From Dugong dugon (Eukaryota > Chordata > Mammalia > Sirenia > Dugongidae): 64,000 nt of DNA. Location: NCBI GenBank assembly GCA_030035585.1, contig CM057481.1, forward strand, positions 7,217,128-7,281,127. The letters are read 5' to 3'. The notes under the pieces were generated by a model. The model saw only the letters and a program-made list of their open reading frames with translations, made no database searches and was not told where the DNA came from. The position numbers were made by a program, and so were the translations under genes. Within the stretch, counting starts at the first letter, position 1. The number at the start of each line of letters is the position of its first letter. Below are positions 32,952 to 42,851 of the stretch, piece after piece.

Positions 32952-33178
32952 CAGGTCAGAACACAGCTTCAGAGCCAGAGGGGCCTGGGTCTGAATCCTG
33001 ACTGAGCTGTCTGACCCTGGCGGGATGCGTAAGCGCTGAGCCTTAGTTTCCACATTTGTGCAGTGGGGCCTACATTGTTGGGTTGTCTGATTGTATTTTA
33101 TCCTTTATGTAAGGTGCTTTGTGTGATTCCTGGGATGTAGTCATCACTCAATCCATAGTAACGATTATCATTTTTAGG
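32952..33178 (+). mobile_element. MIR SINE, near full length
   Basis: Clear MIR: 'cttcagagccagaggggcct', 'gggtctgaatcctgactgag', 'ccttagtttccacatttgtg', 'gtaaggtgctttgtgtgatt', 'tgtagtcatcactcaatcca'. The 'ggtctgaatcctg' B-box region is readable. Confidence 0.9.
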
Positions 33179-33401
33179 ACAATTGAAATAACCAGTACTT
33201 CCGTGAATTTATTTTCCCTTAGTAGAAAAAGAAAATGGGGTTTTACTTTTCATAAAGCCGCCTTTGAAATGTGCTTGAAATTTCTTTCTCCTACCCACCT
33301 GATCTTCTGGCACACATGAGAACTTTCTCATTTAGGCTACTAGTTCTTCATGAGTACGTAAATTTCCCATTGGTTCGTGTCTTGCTAGTTATGGGTACAT
33401 T

Positions 33402-33785
33402 GTTGTCATTGTGTTGTTAGTTGCCATTGAGTCATCTCTGACTCATGGAGACCCCATAGACAACAGGACAATATATTGCTCGCTCCTGCACCATCTTCAT
33501 ATCACTGGGATGCTCCAGTTCATTGTGGATTTTGAGTGCCTCCCAACCTAGGGAGCTCTTCTTCCAGCCTATACAGGACAATATTCTGTTGTGATCCATA
33601 GGGTTTTCACCAGTTAATTTTGGAAGTAGATTGCCAGGCCTTTCTTTCTAGTCTGTATTAGTCTGTAAGCTCTGCTGAAATCTGTCCATCATGGGTGACC
33701 CTGCTGGTATTTGAAACACTGGTGGCATAGCTTCCAGTATCACAACAGTCAAGCCACCACAGTATGACAAAATGACAGACGAGTG
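33402..33785 (-). mobile_element. 375-bp non-autonomous element with RTE-like tail (copy 2)
   Basis: Same architecture as at 11331-11705: in reverse 'gtggtggcttgactgttgtg', 'gatactggaagctatgccac', 'gatttcagcagagcttacag', 'gaaaaccctatggatcacaa', 'gaagatggtgcaggagcgag', end 'gactcaatggcaactaacaa'. About 380 bases, so both copies probably show near full length of the family. Confidence 0.78.
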
Positions 33786-33887
33786 GGTACATTACAGCCA
33801 TCAAATAACGCTTAGATGCCACAGATAATGAAGGCTGAAACATAGCTCAGGAGGGAAAGGCCCTGACTTAGTTTGATATTGTTCATC

Positions 33888-34112
33888 ATGGCAAGAATTC
33901 AAGCTTTCGAGTCACACAGACTTGGGGGCTAAACCCTATGTGGGCCACTTATTGTCCACGAGACCTTGAGCAAATGCATTCACCTTTCTAAACCTCAGTT
34001 TTCTCAACAATAAAATGTGGATAATACTGTCTATTGTATGTTGTGAGGTTTACCTAAAATGGGGCAAAATACCTGACACATAGTAAAAACCCCATAATTT
34101 TGGCTCTTCCAA
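33888..34112 (+). mobile_element. MIR SINE
   Basis: MIR order: 'ctttcgagtcacacagactt', 'gagaccttgagcaaatgcat', 'taaacctcagttttctcaac', 'aataaaatgtggataatact', 'gcaaaatacctgacacatag'. Confidence 0.9.
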
Positions 34113-34285
34113 TCACGTACACCAAACCCCTGATACTTCCCATCACCTTCATCTTTGGGCCAGTGAGGGCAGGAGATGGGGGAGGTGGGAACTGAATCCT
34201 GTTCTTTTATGCAGCCTTTATTTCTAAGGTGGACAAAGTGGGTATCATTTTCAGCAACACAAAATTGACCTCCCTACCCTTTCAG

Positions 34286-34488
34286 AAGGAGACTGGTGGC
34301 CCAGGGGTTAAGAGCTTGGCTGCTAACCGAAAGGTCAGTGGCTTGAACCCACCAGCTGCTCTGTGGGCGAAAGATGCGGCAATCTGCTTCCGTAAAGACT
34401 GCAGCCTTGGAAACCCTATGGGGCAGTTCTACCCTGTCCTACAGGGTCACTATGAGTAGGAATCAATGCAACAGCAATGGGTTTTTGA
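34286..34488 (+). mobile_element. AfroSINE, long form
   Basis: Long-form copy: 'ggccCAGgggttaagagctt'-type head, B box 'ggcttgaaccc', insert 'gaaagatgcggcaatctgct', 'ccttggaaaccctatggggc', 'gtcactatgagtaggaatca'. It shares the 'aaagatgcggc' insert with the copy at 3261. Confidence 0.92.
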
Positions 34489-35355
34489 CCGTTCCAGAAA
34501 GCGTTGGAGTTTAGTGTCTTGAGTACTTCAGTGAGGCATTCACAACAGCGTGTACGGGAACAGCTTTGAGTACTGGGGGAACCTCACAAGACAAATGACT
34601 GTGTGGGGAGATTGTATTAGTCAGTAAAAATTGTGTGTGGAGTAAACACGGCAGTTACTTTCAGTGGCGTAATCTCCTTAGTTTCCAACAAGAGGCTGTG
34701 CACCTTGCAAAGGAGGGAAAAGAATAGCTCTGTTTTCCTACACCGAGGGTACAGGTGAGCCACAGAGCTACCATTTGTATTTGCAGGCGATTTCAATCAT
34801 TCTGCATGCACGCTCACTCAAAGCATTATTCCACATTACCATAGTATTTTATCATGCATCCCATATCTGACACAGTTCTTTCCGTAACAAGAGAGTGCTT
34901 CAGGCAAAGTTTCAGATTTTGTCAGTAGGAAAAAAGGAATTGTTACAATTCAGAAATGGCTAGGGAAACATGCCTTCAAGTGCTACAAATTTGTACAGGT
35001 AAAGCTCCAGGCAGAAAGAAAGAAGAGGTTCAAGCAAGGTTCAAGAGGTTCTTGCCAATCTCCATGTCTTCTTTGCTGTGTTCTGGGGATGGACCCAAGA
35101 CCCAGATGGGCCAAGTCACAAGAGTTCTTCATTGGCCAAGGTGAGTCAAGTTCTGGTGCTCAAAGTAGAGAGGGACATGAACCCTGCACTTGGAGAAGTT
35201 CACATCATCAACTCTCTCAGTCACCCAAAGAGGTGGGTTAATGTAGTCGCCGATGCTGGTCATCTGGTCACCTCATTCTGTCTTTCTCTTTTGTTGTGAC
35301 TCAGACCTGGCTGAAAAGGATTAGTGTTCCCTTCTTGTCTCTTTCCCTCCTTCCC
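34489..35355. other. Unannotated stretch
   Basis: No recognised gene or repeat. The forward frames at 34956-35144 and 35078-35299 have no domain. Confidence 0.4.
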
Positions 35356-35357
35356 TG

Positions 35358-35475
35358 CATTTCATACATTCAGCCAAGATACGTTTATCTGGCTCCTTGT
35401 CTCTGCCAAGCTCCATGCCAGTTACTGCGGAAACTACAGTGAATAAGACAACATGATTCCAGGGCTCCCAGGTGC
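35358..35475 (+). mobile_element. L2 LINE fragment
   Basis: L2 phrase 'catttcatacattcagccaa', 'ccaagctccatgccagttac', 'ctacagtgaataagacaaca'. Confidence 0.7.
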
Positions 35476-35767
35476 CATAAAAGAGCCTATGAGGGGTGTA
35501 CAGGCGCTGGGGAGCACAAGGGTGGGGCACTGACCAAGATTTTGATGGGGTGACATCTACATCAAACTCCAAAGAACATGTGAGAAATTACAAGGAACAA
35601 TCTAATCCCTCCTTCTCACAGCTGCCCCACCTTCTTAGCCTGGCTGAGGGAGGGGCAAGGCTGGGATGTGAAAGAGAATACGGGGCAAGTTCAATTAACT
35701 CCTTGTTGCCCAAATAGCAATAATAGTCACAGCTTTTGCCATGTCTAAGTTCCACTTCTACTACCTT

Positions 35768-36425
35768 TATGTTTCTTCAAATCAACTTCCTTCCTCTACC
35801 TGAATACGTTTATTGAAAAAGGAAAGATCACATCACTATTGTAACAGAAAGTGTAACATGCTATAAACAGAAGGTAATTGTGAAGAATTCACCTGACCAG
35901 AAAGTCTGGTCTTTGCACTTGAGTGCTGGTTAAGATTGTGTGTCAGCTTGGCTGGGCCACGATTCTCCGTGTTTTAATGTAATCACTCCCATGATTGAAT
36001 ATACTGTGAGTAGCCAATCAGATGAAAGGGAGTCTCCTTGGGGGTGTGGCCCGCATCTGTATATAAGCAGACGTTCTGGCTTTTTGCTCTCTCTGGATCC
36101 TGTGGCTGCTTCCTGTCGTCTTATCTCCCGTTCCTGGGACTTGAGCTGTCAGCTTATCTGCTGAACCTGGGATTCGGCGAGCTACACAGCCTGTGAGTGG
36201 GAGTCCTGCTCTCCGACCTTCCGATCTTGGGCTTGCCAGCTTCTGCAGCTGTGTGACTTGGGAGAGGCCTCTATCCTGATCCACGGACTTGGGACGTTCT
36301 AGCCTCTACAATCGCATGAGCTATTTCCTCGAAATAACCTCTCTCTATATATATATATGTTTATACACTTTACTGGTTGAGCTTCTCTAGAGAACCCAGC
36401 CTAAGACACCTTGGCTGCCAGAAGG
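35768..36425 (+). repeat. Unnamed interspersed repeat (copy A), carrying an LTR
   Basis: The part 'cttcaaatcaacttcc' to 'ggtctttgcacttg' aligns with 63215-63395 ('cttcaaaccaactgcc' to 'cttttacccttggctgctgg'). Homology resumes after the LTR with 'ccttggctgccagaagg'. It is not a segmental duplication of the flanks because similarity stops outside this unit. The likely family is unknown to me. Confidence 0.7.
35924..36408 (+). mobile_element. Solo LTR, MLT2-like (ERVL), inserted in the unnamed repeat
   Basis: It is the same LTR type as 29312-30149: 'tgctggttaagattgtgtgt', 'cttggctgggccacgattct', 'ctgtatataagcagacg' (TATA-like), 'cctctacaatcgcatgagct', end 'ctctagagaacccagcctaa' + 'gaca'. An (AT)n tract sits at 36347-36358. 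The empty copy at 63.39 kb shows the insertion point directly. Confidence 0.88.
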
Positions 36426-36534
36426 TGATCTCTAGGCCCCTGAAATGTCCTGCCTTGTATGACTGTCTTTGTTTGCCTGGGGGCTTTGGCCACCAAACAG
36501 TCTAACAGTGTGATTTATGATGGAGGCTCTGCAC

Positions 36535-36735
36535 CATGCCTTATCAGTTCTGACCTTTGGAGGAACTAGAGGCTAAAGGCATTAGCATGACATCCAGGAG
36601 GGGCCGGAGAGTAAAGGTCAGCCACGCGGGCAGTATGTGATGTAGCCTCAGTAAAAGCTCTGGACACCAAAGGCTCGGGTGAGCTTCCCTGGTTGGTAAT
36701 ACTTTCTGAGAACTGTCACACATGATAGGCAGGAG
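36535..36735 (+). mobile_element. Old LTR fragment, probably ERV/ERVL
   Basis: Phrase series 'gatgtagcctcagtaaaagc', 'tctggacaccaaaggctcgg', 'gtgagcttccctggttggta', 'ctgagaactgtcacacatg' is the R/U5-like end of a mammalian LTR I have seen but cannot name. Reverse frames at 36544-36861 are by-products. Confidence 0.55.
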
Positions 36736-36794
36736 AAGGTAACATCGTCTATGTCTCTGCAGAGAGAGGATGACCAGAAGTGCCACATTTGGAC

Positions 36795-36866
36795 CACAAG
36801 TGGTGGCTTTAAAGAACAGAAATTTATTTTTTTCACAGTTCAGGAGGCTAGAAGTCTTCATTCACA
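36795..36866 (-). mobile_element. MaLR-like LTR fragment
   Basis: 'gtggtggctttaaagaacag', 'aaatttatttttttcacagt', 'tcaggaggctagaagtcttc' is the same terminal block as in the LTRs at 22.44 and 54.7 kb. Confidence 0.7.
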
Positions 36867-37444
36867 CTGTTTCCTATTGTCTCTTGCTCTGGCTATTTTT
36901 AATTTGTATTTTTTTTTCACCTTGTAATAAGTGTAACAATGAGTATAAAAGCTTCAAGTGGGTTCTGTGAGTCTTTCTAATGAATTACTGAATCTGAAGG
37001 TGGTTTTGGAGATTCCTGAATTTGTAGCCAGCTGGTTGGAAGTGAGGGTGGCCCTGGGGACCTTTAAACTTATGGCTGGTGTCTAAAGTGAGGGCAGCCT
37101 TTTAGGGACTGTTGCCTCTGACTTTGCAGTTTGGCTACTCTTTATAGTAACCACAAAAGTAAATAACAGTGAAAAATAAAATAACATTATTAAATTCCAG
37201 ATGGATTCTGGGTCTGGGCCTGATGCCTGATCTTTTCTGGTTCAAAAAGGAAGATTATCAAGCATTGGGACAGTGTGAAAGACACAGGAGCACCAAACTG
37301 AAACTTTGTCTAGGAGCAATCTTAGAGATGAAAAAGGATATTAAAACTAAATCATCACTATGTGATCCAGCGTTGTCTAAGGCAATGACTATGTCCCACA
37401 TAAAACCACTTTCTGGGTCTTTGGCGGTATGTGCCCCATCCTCT

Positions 37445-37800
37445 GGGAGTGACGAAGAGTGGTTCAGCGGAATTGGAACATAGAGTTGTAAGTAAGGAAG
37501 TGAGAGAGGGAATGCATGGCTTTGCAGACCTCGTTAAGGAGTTTGGATTTTATCCTAAACTAATGGAAAGCCACCATAGCAAGCAGATGGTTGGCACAAT
37601 CTGATTTGCATTTCTGAAGGTACCCAGCCTGTGGAGGGGGGAATGGATGGTTAGAAGCAAGACCAGAAGACCCAAGGAGCTTTTGAGGAATCCAGGGAAA
37701 AAAGATGGTGGCCAAAACCAGAAGATGACTGTGGGGAGAGAAAGAGAGGAAGGATCTGTCAAGCCTGTTGATTGATTGGGTGAGGTATATAGTAGGTGCT
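37445..37800 (+). mobile_element. L2 LINE fragment
   Basis: L2 phrases 'ctttgcagacctcgttaagg', 'agtttggattttatcctaaa', 'gacccaaggagcttttgagg' and 'gagaaagagaggaaggatct'. No ORF2 motif visible. Confidence 0.78.
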
Positions 37801-37867
37801 CAAAATTGTTTTCTCAGTGACATGGCTCACAGACGATCAGTTTGTGGAGAGCTAGGTCAGAGAAGCA

Positions 37868-38065
37868 CAGCATGCTTGGTAAAGTAGAGGGTCAGCGAAA
37901 AAGAGGAAGACCCTCAACAAGATGGACTGACACAGTGGCTGCAACAATGGGCTAAGCATAACAACGATTGGGAGGATGGCGCAGGACCGGGCAGTGTTTT
38001 GTTCTGTTGTACATAGGGGTCGCTAGGCATCGGAACTGACTTGATGGCACCTAGCAACAACAGCA
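37868..38065 (+). mobile_element. RTE LINE 3' terminal fragment
   Basis: Near-consensus RTE end: 'gcatgcttggtaaagtagag', 'ggtcagcgaaaaagaggaag', 'ggactgacacagtggctgca', 'caggaccgggcagtgttttg', then 'acctagcaacaacagcaa'. Strongly 5'-truncated, about 200 bp. Confidence 0.88.
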
Positions 38066-38339
38066 ACGTCAGTCCAGTCATTTTATACCACATTTGGCCA
38101 AGAACGGCAAAGCACTGTGCCAGCTTTAATCAAAATGTACAAATAGAGCACCCATCTTAGTCTCTCAACTCAGCCCCTACCACCCACTCCCAGCCCCTCC
38201 TCCAGCTTCTGATTTGAGATCTCTGGTTTATTGAGATTTCCCAGGAGTGAGGTCTGCAAACCAGGCCTGAGGTAATGATGTAGTAGTCCCCTATGGCTCC
38301 TTATAGGGTGGGGGAGATCTGAGTTTCTCCCATATTTCC

Positions 38340-38548
38340 CTGCCTAAGGCAGTCGCTCTCAACCGGAAGCAATTTTGGCAAGGTCTTGAGACATTCGTGG
38401 TTGTCACAACGGTGTTTGTGTGAGTGTGCCGCTATCATTGAGGTGCCAGAGATGCTGCTAAACCTTCTACAATGCACAGGACAGCCCCTGCAACAGAGAG
38501 TTGTCAAACCCAAAATGTCATAGCGCTAAGGTTGAGAAATGCTGTAGG
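38340..38548 (+). mobile_element. MER5A-type hAT-Charlie element
   Basis: Forward MER5A: 'cagtcgctctcaaccggaag', 'gagacattcgtggttgtcac', 'gagatgctgctaaaccttct', 'caatgcacaggacagcccct', 'gttgagaaatgctg'. Ends look like the MER5 terminal inverted repeats. Confidence 0.88.
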
Positions 38549-38654
38549 GATAGTGGGAATGTCACAAAGTGTCAGTAAGGGCAGAGAGGGGAGGCCATGG
38601 CAGGGCAGGTGTTACTATCGGAACACTCCGATTTGCATTTAATAACCTGTATGA

Positions 38655-38872
38655 GGGAGTCCCTGGGTGGCCCAAAAGGTTAAACACTCAGCTAGTAAAT
38701 GGAAGCTTGGCAGTTTGAATCCACCCAGAGACACCTCTGAATAAAGGCCTGGCAATCTACTTCCAAGAGAACACAGCCACTGAAAAGCCTATGGGGCTCT
38801 CAGTTCTACTCTGATACACATGGGGTCGCATGAGTCGAAACTGATTCTACTGCAACCGGTGTGGTTTGGTTG
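38655..38872 (+). mobile_element. AfroSINE, 'cacccagagacacc' subfamily
   Basis: 'gggagtccctgggtggccca', B box 'ggcagtttgaatcc', 'acccagagacacctctgaat', 'aaggcctggcaatctacttc', tail 'gtcgcatgagtcgaaactga'. Confidence 0.9.
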
Positions 38873-39625
38873 TGGTATGTTGGGGTGGGGGACAGTGTGG
38901 GGTGGGGGAGGTGCTATCCTTTGATCCCAGAGATGGGAACCAGAGCCAAGCAGCCATTTGGTAGGGGCAGCCACCCAAAAGAGCACCCCTCCCTCCCAGC
39001 GCCAGGGGCCCTGCTGCACGGGATCAGCAAGGATGGAGGAAGCTTTGTGGCTTTGAGAGACTCTTGATAGGCAGATAACGTGCCTCCTCAGAAAAGGCCC
39101 CCAGCCCATAGCCCAGCAGGTGGGCTTCAATACCAGGAACCTTCACACTGTCCTGGCGAGGCTCCAAGCCCGCCCAGAAAACAAGCATTCATTTTCAGAG
39201 GATGGTACCAATGACTGCTTTTTCCTGGGAGAAAAAAAAAAAAAAATGCCAGAAAGATAAACACTTTTTAAACCACTACGTATCTCCTGCCTGCAAGCTT
39301 TGAGTTTATTTGTGAGACATTTATCTCCTGTGTACTCATCCCCGCCCCCCCAAAAAAAATTATCATTTAATTATCCCTAATAGCCTGAGGGATGCTGATC
39401 AATAAGAATGAGAATGGAGGGAGGCACAATTGAGGCAGCGTGGTATTGAACTGTCTGCAGAAAGCTACAAGCCCTTCCTCTAAGTAAACAAGCCTCCCGG
39501 GCACCAGGCAGCAGGAGAGCGAGAACTAGGAGTTCCTGCAGTATTTGGGAACTTGGAGACATCACCTGTGCAGACATCCTGTTCTGATGTGTGAGTGAGA
39601 TGCACAGAGTTTCTCTTTACTTAAT
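38873..39625. other. Unannotated stretch with G-rich and A-rich tracts
   Basis: G-rich 'ttggggtgggggacagtgtg' at 38880-38899 may form local secondary structure. A-runs lie at about 39231-39246, and a C/A run at 39341-39359. Reverse frame 38789-39130 has no domain. Confidence 0.5.
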
Positions 39626-39629
39626 GCAT

Positions 39630-40025
39630 TGTCTTAGTTACCGTAACAGAAAACATCGCAAGTGGTGACTTTAAACCACGGAAACTTACTTTCTCGTCGT
39701 TCGGGAGGCTAGAAGTCTGAACGTTGGGTGTGAGTCTAGGGGGAGGTCCTTCCTTGTGGGTAGCCTGGGAGTTCTTGGCACTCACTCCTTGGGGTTCCTT
39801 GGCATCTGTCTTCCCCCCGTGTGTTTCTCTGTGTATATTCTGCTTTTTTTATAACTCCAAAGGGATTAGGTGTAGGACCCATCTCACTCTGCTATGACCT
39901 CATAATACAAGAAAAACCCTATTTCCAAACAGGATCATATCCACAGGTATAGGGATCAGCACTTCAATATATATATTGAATATATATATATTTGGGGGGG
40001 GGAGGGCACAATTCAATTCATAGCA
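39630..40025 (-). mobile_element. MaLR-like LTR
   Basis: Reverse LTR. Forward strand starts 'tgtcttagttaccgtaacag', has 'cgggaggctagaagtctgaa', 'agtctagggggaggtccttc', 'aagggattaggtgtaggacc', and ends 'gcacaattcaattcatagca'. An AT tract 'atatatatattgaatatata' and a G run interrupt it near 39970-40008. Confidence 0.85.
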
Positions 40026-40206
40026 TGGGTGGAGAGTCTGTGAATGGCAGTGCAAACTGGGAGCTCTGTTTTGATTTCCATGGGCAGAGTGGTCTATCTT
40101 CATGGTATCTACCCAAACCATGGAAACCTGGCAGCTAACTGCATAATCAAAAATTTGAGAAAAGAGATTCTTGATGAAGAATACGGCAGATATAGTAAAC
40201 AAGAAG

Positions 40207-40390
40207 GAGTCCCTGGGTGGTGCAAATGGTTAACATGCTTGGCTGGTGACCAAAAGCTTGGAGGTTTGAGTCCACCCAGAGGTACCTTTGGAAGAAAGGT
40301 GATCTACTTCTGAAAAATCAGCCACTGAAAACCCTATGGAGCACAGTTCTATGGGTTGCCATAAGTTGGAGTCAACTCAACCGCAACTGT
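40207..40390 (+). mobile_element. AfroSINE, 'cacccagaggtacc' subfamily
   Basis: 'ggagtccctgggtggtgcaa', 'ggaggtttgagtccacccag', 'ggtgatctacttctgaaaaa', 'ccactgaaaaccctatggag', tail 'agttggagtcaactcaaccg'. A T/G-rich run follows at 40388-40406. Confidence 0.92.
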
Positions 40391-40406
40391 TTTTTTGTTT
40401 TTTTTT

Positions 40407-41245
40407 GAGACAAGTCAGGATATGTAGCATTACACACCTTCAGGGGCCCATTGTTCACTATCAACTAGAAGAGGCTGCTTCTCTTTCCTTTGCTTCCTTC
40501 CACATTTCCTCTCTGAGTGTTGCTAAGGGGTCTCCTGGAAGTTAGATGTTAGACAAATGCAGATCTAGAGCATGTCTCCTGATAGCAAAGAGATCCTGCT
40601 TGGCTTGGGAACAAAAGTCACAGTGGTGGGTTTAACATTCCCATCACAAATTTGGGAACAAATGAGAACTCACAAAGATCCCCCGTGGGCTGCGTCTTCT
40701 TTCTAGGGCCTGGAACTCAGTGGAGCATAGAGATAATCCTCGTGTGGCACCAGGTGGTGGTAAAGAATTGCTCTGCATTCAGAACTCAGCCACCGCATCC
40801 AGGCTGATGTCAGTGATCAATGTTGTACAATGAAAATATCACTAAAATTCATTATCAGGAGTAAATCCATAACTTTTGCCATCTCTGAGACCACCGGGAA
40901 TCCTTCCTTTGCGAACTCTTGAGCCAGGGATTATCTTTTCCTTGAATTATAGTGAAATCTGTCTTATGTGATCATCTAGGGACCATATGAAATTGGTAAC
41001 TTGGTAGAGGTTGAACTTTAGCTAAAGGTCAAACAAAAGTCTTTTGGAAACCTTAGGGGTTGCTTAAAGGTGAAATAAAAAGCTGAAATGAAAATTGACT
41101 TAATCCCTGGTTTATGAACCAAGTAGCGCAGCTAAGCAGACCGAGGATGCATGCAGCTCCAAAATGTGTTGTGACCTGTCTTTCTGAAATGCCGTATTCC
41201 TTCTATCAAGCGCCACGGCCCTTCTGGATTGTTAATTATGTGGTG
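40407..41245. other. Unannotated stretch
   Basis: No repeat or gene recognised. Confidence 0.42.
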
Positions 41246-41247
41246 GT

Positions 41248-41603
41248 TGCCGCATGTTGTTGAGTCGGTTTCAACTCATAGGGACCCTATGTGACAGAGT
41301 AGAACTGTCCCCTAGGCTGTAGTCTTTACGGGGAAACCCTGGTGGCGCAGTGGTTAAAAGCTCGGCTGCTAACCGAAAGGTCAGCAGTTCGACTCCACCA
41401 GCCACTCCTTGGAAACCCTATGGGACAGTTCTACTCTGTCCATTAGGGTTGCTATGGGTTGAAATCGACCCCACGGCAACGGGTTTGGAATCTTTACGGG
41501 AACAGATCACCAGGTCTTTTTCCCTCAGAGCCGCTGGGTAGGTTCCAACAGCCAACCTTTTGGTTAGCAGCCAAGCACTTAACCTTTGTACCACCAGGGC
41601 TCC
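41248..41603 (-). mobile_element. AfroSINE (older copy) split by a second AfroSINE
   Basis: The 3' part in reverse ('ggttgccgcatgttgttgag', 'gtttcaactcatagggaccc', 'gacagagtagaactgtcccc') lies at 41248-41330. The head part ('gaacagatcaccaggtcttt', 'ccaaccttttggttagcagc', 'tttgtaccaccagggctcc') lies at 41497-41603. They are continuous except for the insertion. Confidence 0.93.
41333..41490 (+). mobile_element. AfroSINE inserted inside another AfroSINE
   Basis: Near-consensus short form: 'accctggtggcgcagtggtt', 'aaaagctcggctgctaaccg', 'cagcagttcgactccaccag', 'ggtttgga'. A 10-bp perfect repeat 'tctttacggg' at 41323-41332 and 41491-41500 marks the target duplication. It is opposite in orientation to its host. 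Confidence 0.95.
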
Positions 41604-42076
41604 TTAATCATGTGTCCAGTATGTTCTTCTTTGCCGAGTATACCCGTGTATCGTCAAGACCTTTGGCTGTGTGCTCGGGACCCACGGCAGTGGTGATGTT
41701 AGAGCGCCATTCCACATCAGGCCCTGCTCACAGTGCAGATGATGGGACCCGCCAATGGCTTTGAGAGCCTGAGTGTCTTTACCTGGGAAATGGGAAACTG
41801 GCTTAACCAACAGCAGAGCATCTCTGTTCAGTGTGGGAAGGACTTTCCTTAAGGGAGGGAAAGGATTATCTTTATATGGTATCATAGAGGCCTAACAGAG
41901 AGAGGAAGATAGATATATGATCTGTCTTCTGATCCTCTCAGAAGCAACAGAGTAGGGTTTGTAGTCATCTTGAGAAAGAACTCCTGGTATTGAAGCTAAG
42001 GAGGCAAACAGTACAGGAAGATGAAATCAGTGTGTGCTTCTCATTTGTTCCTGTAAGTAGAGAAGGAATCAGACAC

Positions 42077-42471
42077 TGCCTCGGCTTCCTAGTGCCGCCA
42101 TAACCAAACACCACAAGGTGGGTGGCTTCACAGAACAGAAATGTATTTTCCCACAGTTCTCGAGGGTAAACGTGCAAAGCAAGGTCTTGGTCATGTCGAG
42201 TCCTTCCGTGGGGCTCTCTCCTAGTTGCTGGCTGCTGCAGGCTATCTTGGTGTTTATTTGCTGCCTATAGATGTATCTGCCTTGCTTGTCACACGGTGCC
42301 TCCCTGTGTGTGTGTTTCTCTGGGTCTGCTTTCCCATCTTATAAGGCCTTACTCAGGAGGGATTAGGGGTAGGACCCACCTTACTCCAGTATGACCTCAT
42401 TAACAGGGTCACAGGTACACGGGTTAGGAGTTCAACATATCTTTTCTGGGGACACAATTCAATCCATAACA
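42077..42471 (-). mobile_element. MaLR-like LTR with near target duplication
   Basis: Forward strand 'tgcctcggcttcctagtgcc', 'ggtggcttcacagaacagaa', 'gagggtaaacgtgcaaagca', 'aggagggattaggggtagga', end 'cacaattcaatccataaca'. Flanks 'gacac' (42072-42076) and 'gacaa' (42472-42476) match at four of five bases. Confidence 0.88.
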
Positions 42472-42477
42472 GACAAG

Positions 42478-42800
42478 TTGGGTCCAAATCCCAATTGTGA
42501 GGCATTTTGTAGCTTGGGCTGGTCACTGAAGTCCACTGAGCTTCTGCTTCCTCACCTGTAACAAAAGCAAAGCAGTAACAATACCTATAAGAAAAGAACC
42601 AATCTGACTCCTAGCGCCCTTATGGGACAGAGTAGACCTGCCCCATAGGATTTCCAAGGCTGTCAATCTTTATGGAAGCGAAGCAGACTGCTGCATCTTT
42701 CTTTCGTAGGTGGCTGGTGGGTTTAAACCAGCGACCTTTCGGTTAGCAACAGAGTGCTTAACCTCTGTGCCACCACGGCTCCCCAATAATACCTATACCA
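42478..42800 (+). mobile_element. MIR fragment split by an AfroSINE
   Basis: MIR-like 'gggtccaaatcccaattgtg', 'gggctggtcactgaagtcca', 'tgcttcctcacctgtaacaa' precede the SINE. The words 'caatacctata' (left) and 'taatacctata' (right, from 42786) are the repeated flank. Confidence 0.65.
42599..42784 (-). mobile_element. AfroSINE inserted in a MIR
   Basis: Reverse copy: 'gacagagtagacctgcccca', 'ctgtcaatctttatggaagc', 'gacctttcggttagcaacag', 'tctgtgccaccacggctcc'. Confidence 0.9.
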
Positions 42801-42851
42801 AAAACCAAACCTGTTGCCGTCAAGTCAGTTCCGACTCATAGAGACCCTATA
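42796..42851 (-). mobile_element. AfroSINE 3' end fragment
   Basis: Short reverse fragment 'aaaaaccaaacctgttgccg', 'tcaagtcagttccgactcat', 'agagaccctata' lies next to the previous SINE, then non-SINE sequence begins. A second truncated SINE or a rearranged end. Confidence 0.75.

Noticed and set aside
29312..36408. Two MLT2-like LTRs in the same orientation could be the two ends of one provirus.
   Set aside because: The right one has its own empty-site paralogue and inserted into a different repeat; flanking repeats differ; no gag, pol or env-like sequence lies between them.
38881..38909. Quadruplex-forming G tract.
   Set aside because: The run 'ggggtgggggacagtgtggggtggggg' has four G-runs, but with irregular loops and no promoter nearby it is not strong enough to list as a finding.
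39967..40008. AT palindrome with adjacent G run as a cruciform or origin.
   Set aside because: Simple-sequence expansion inside an LTR is sufficient explanation.
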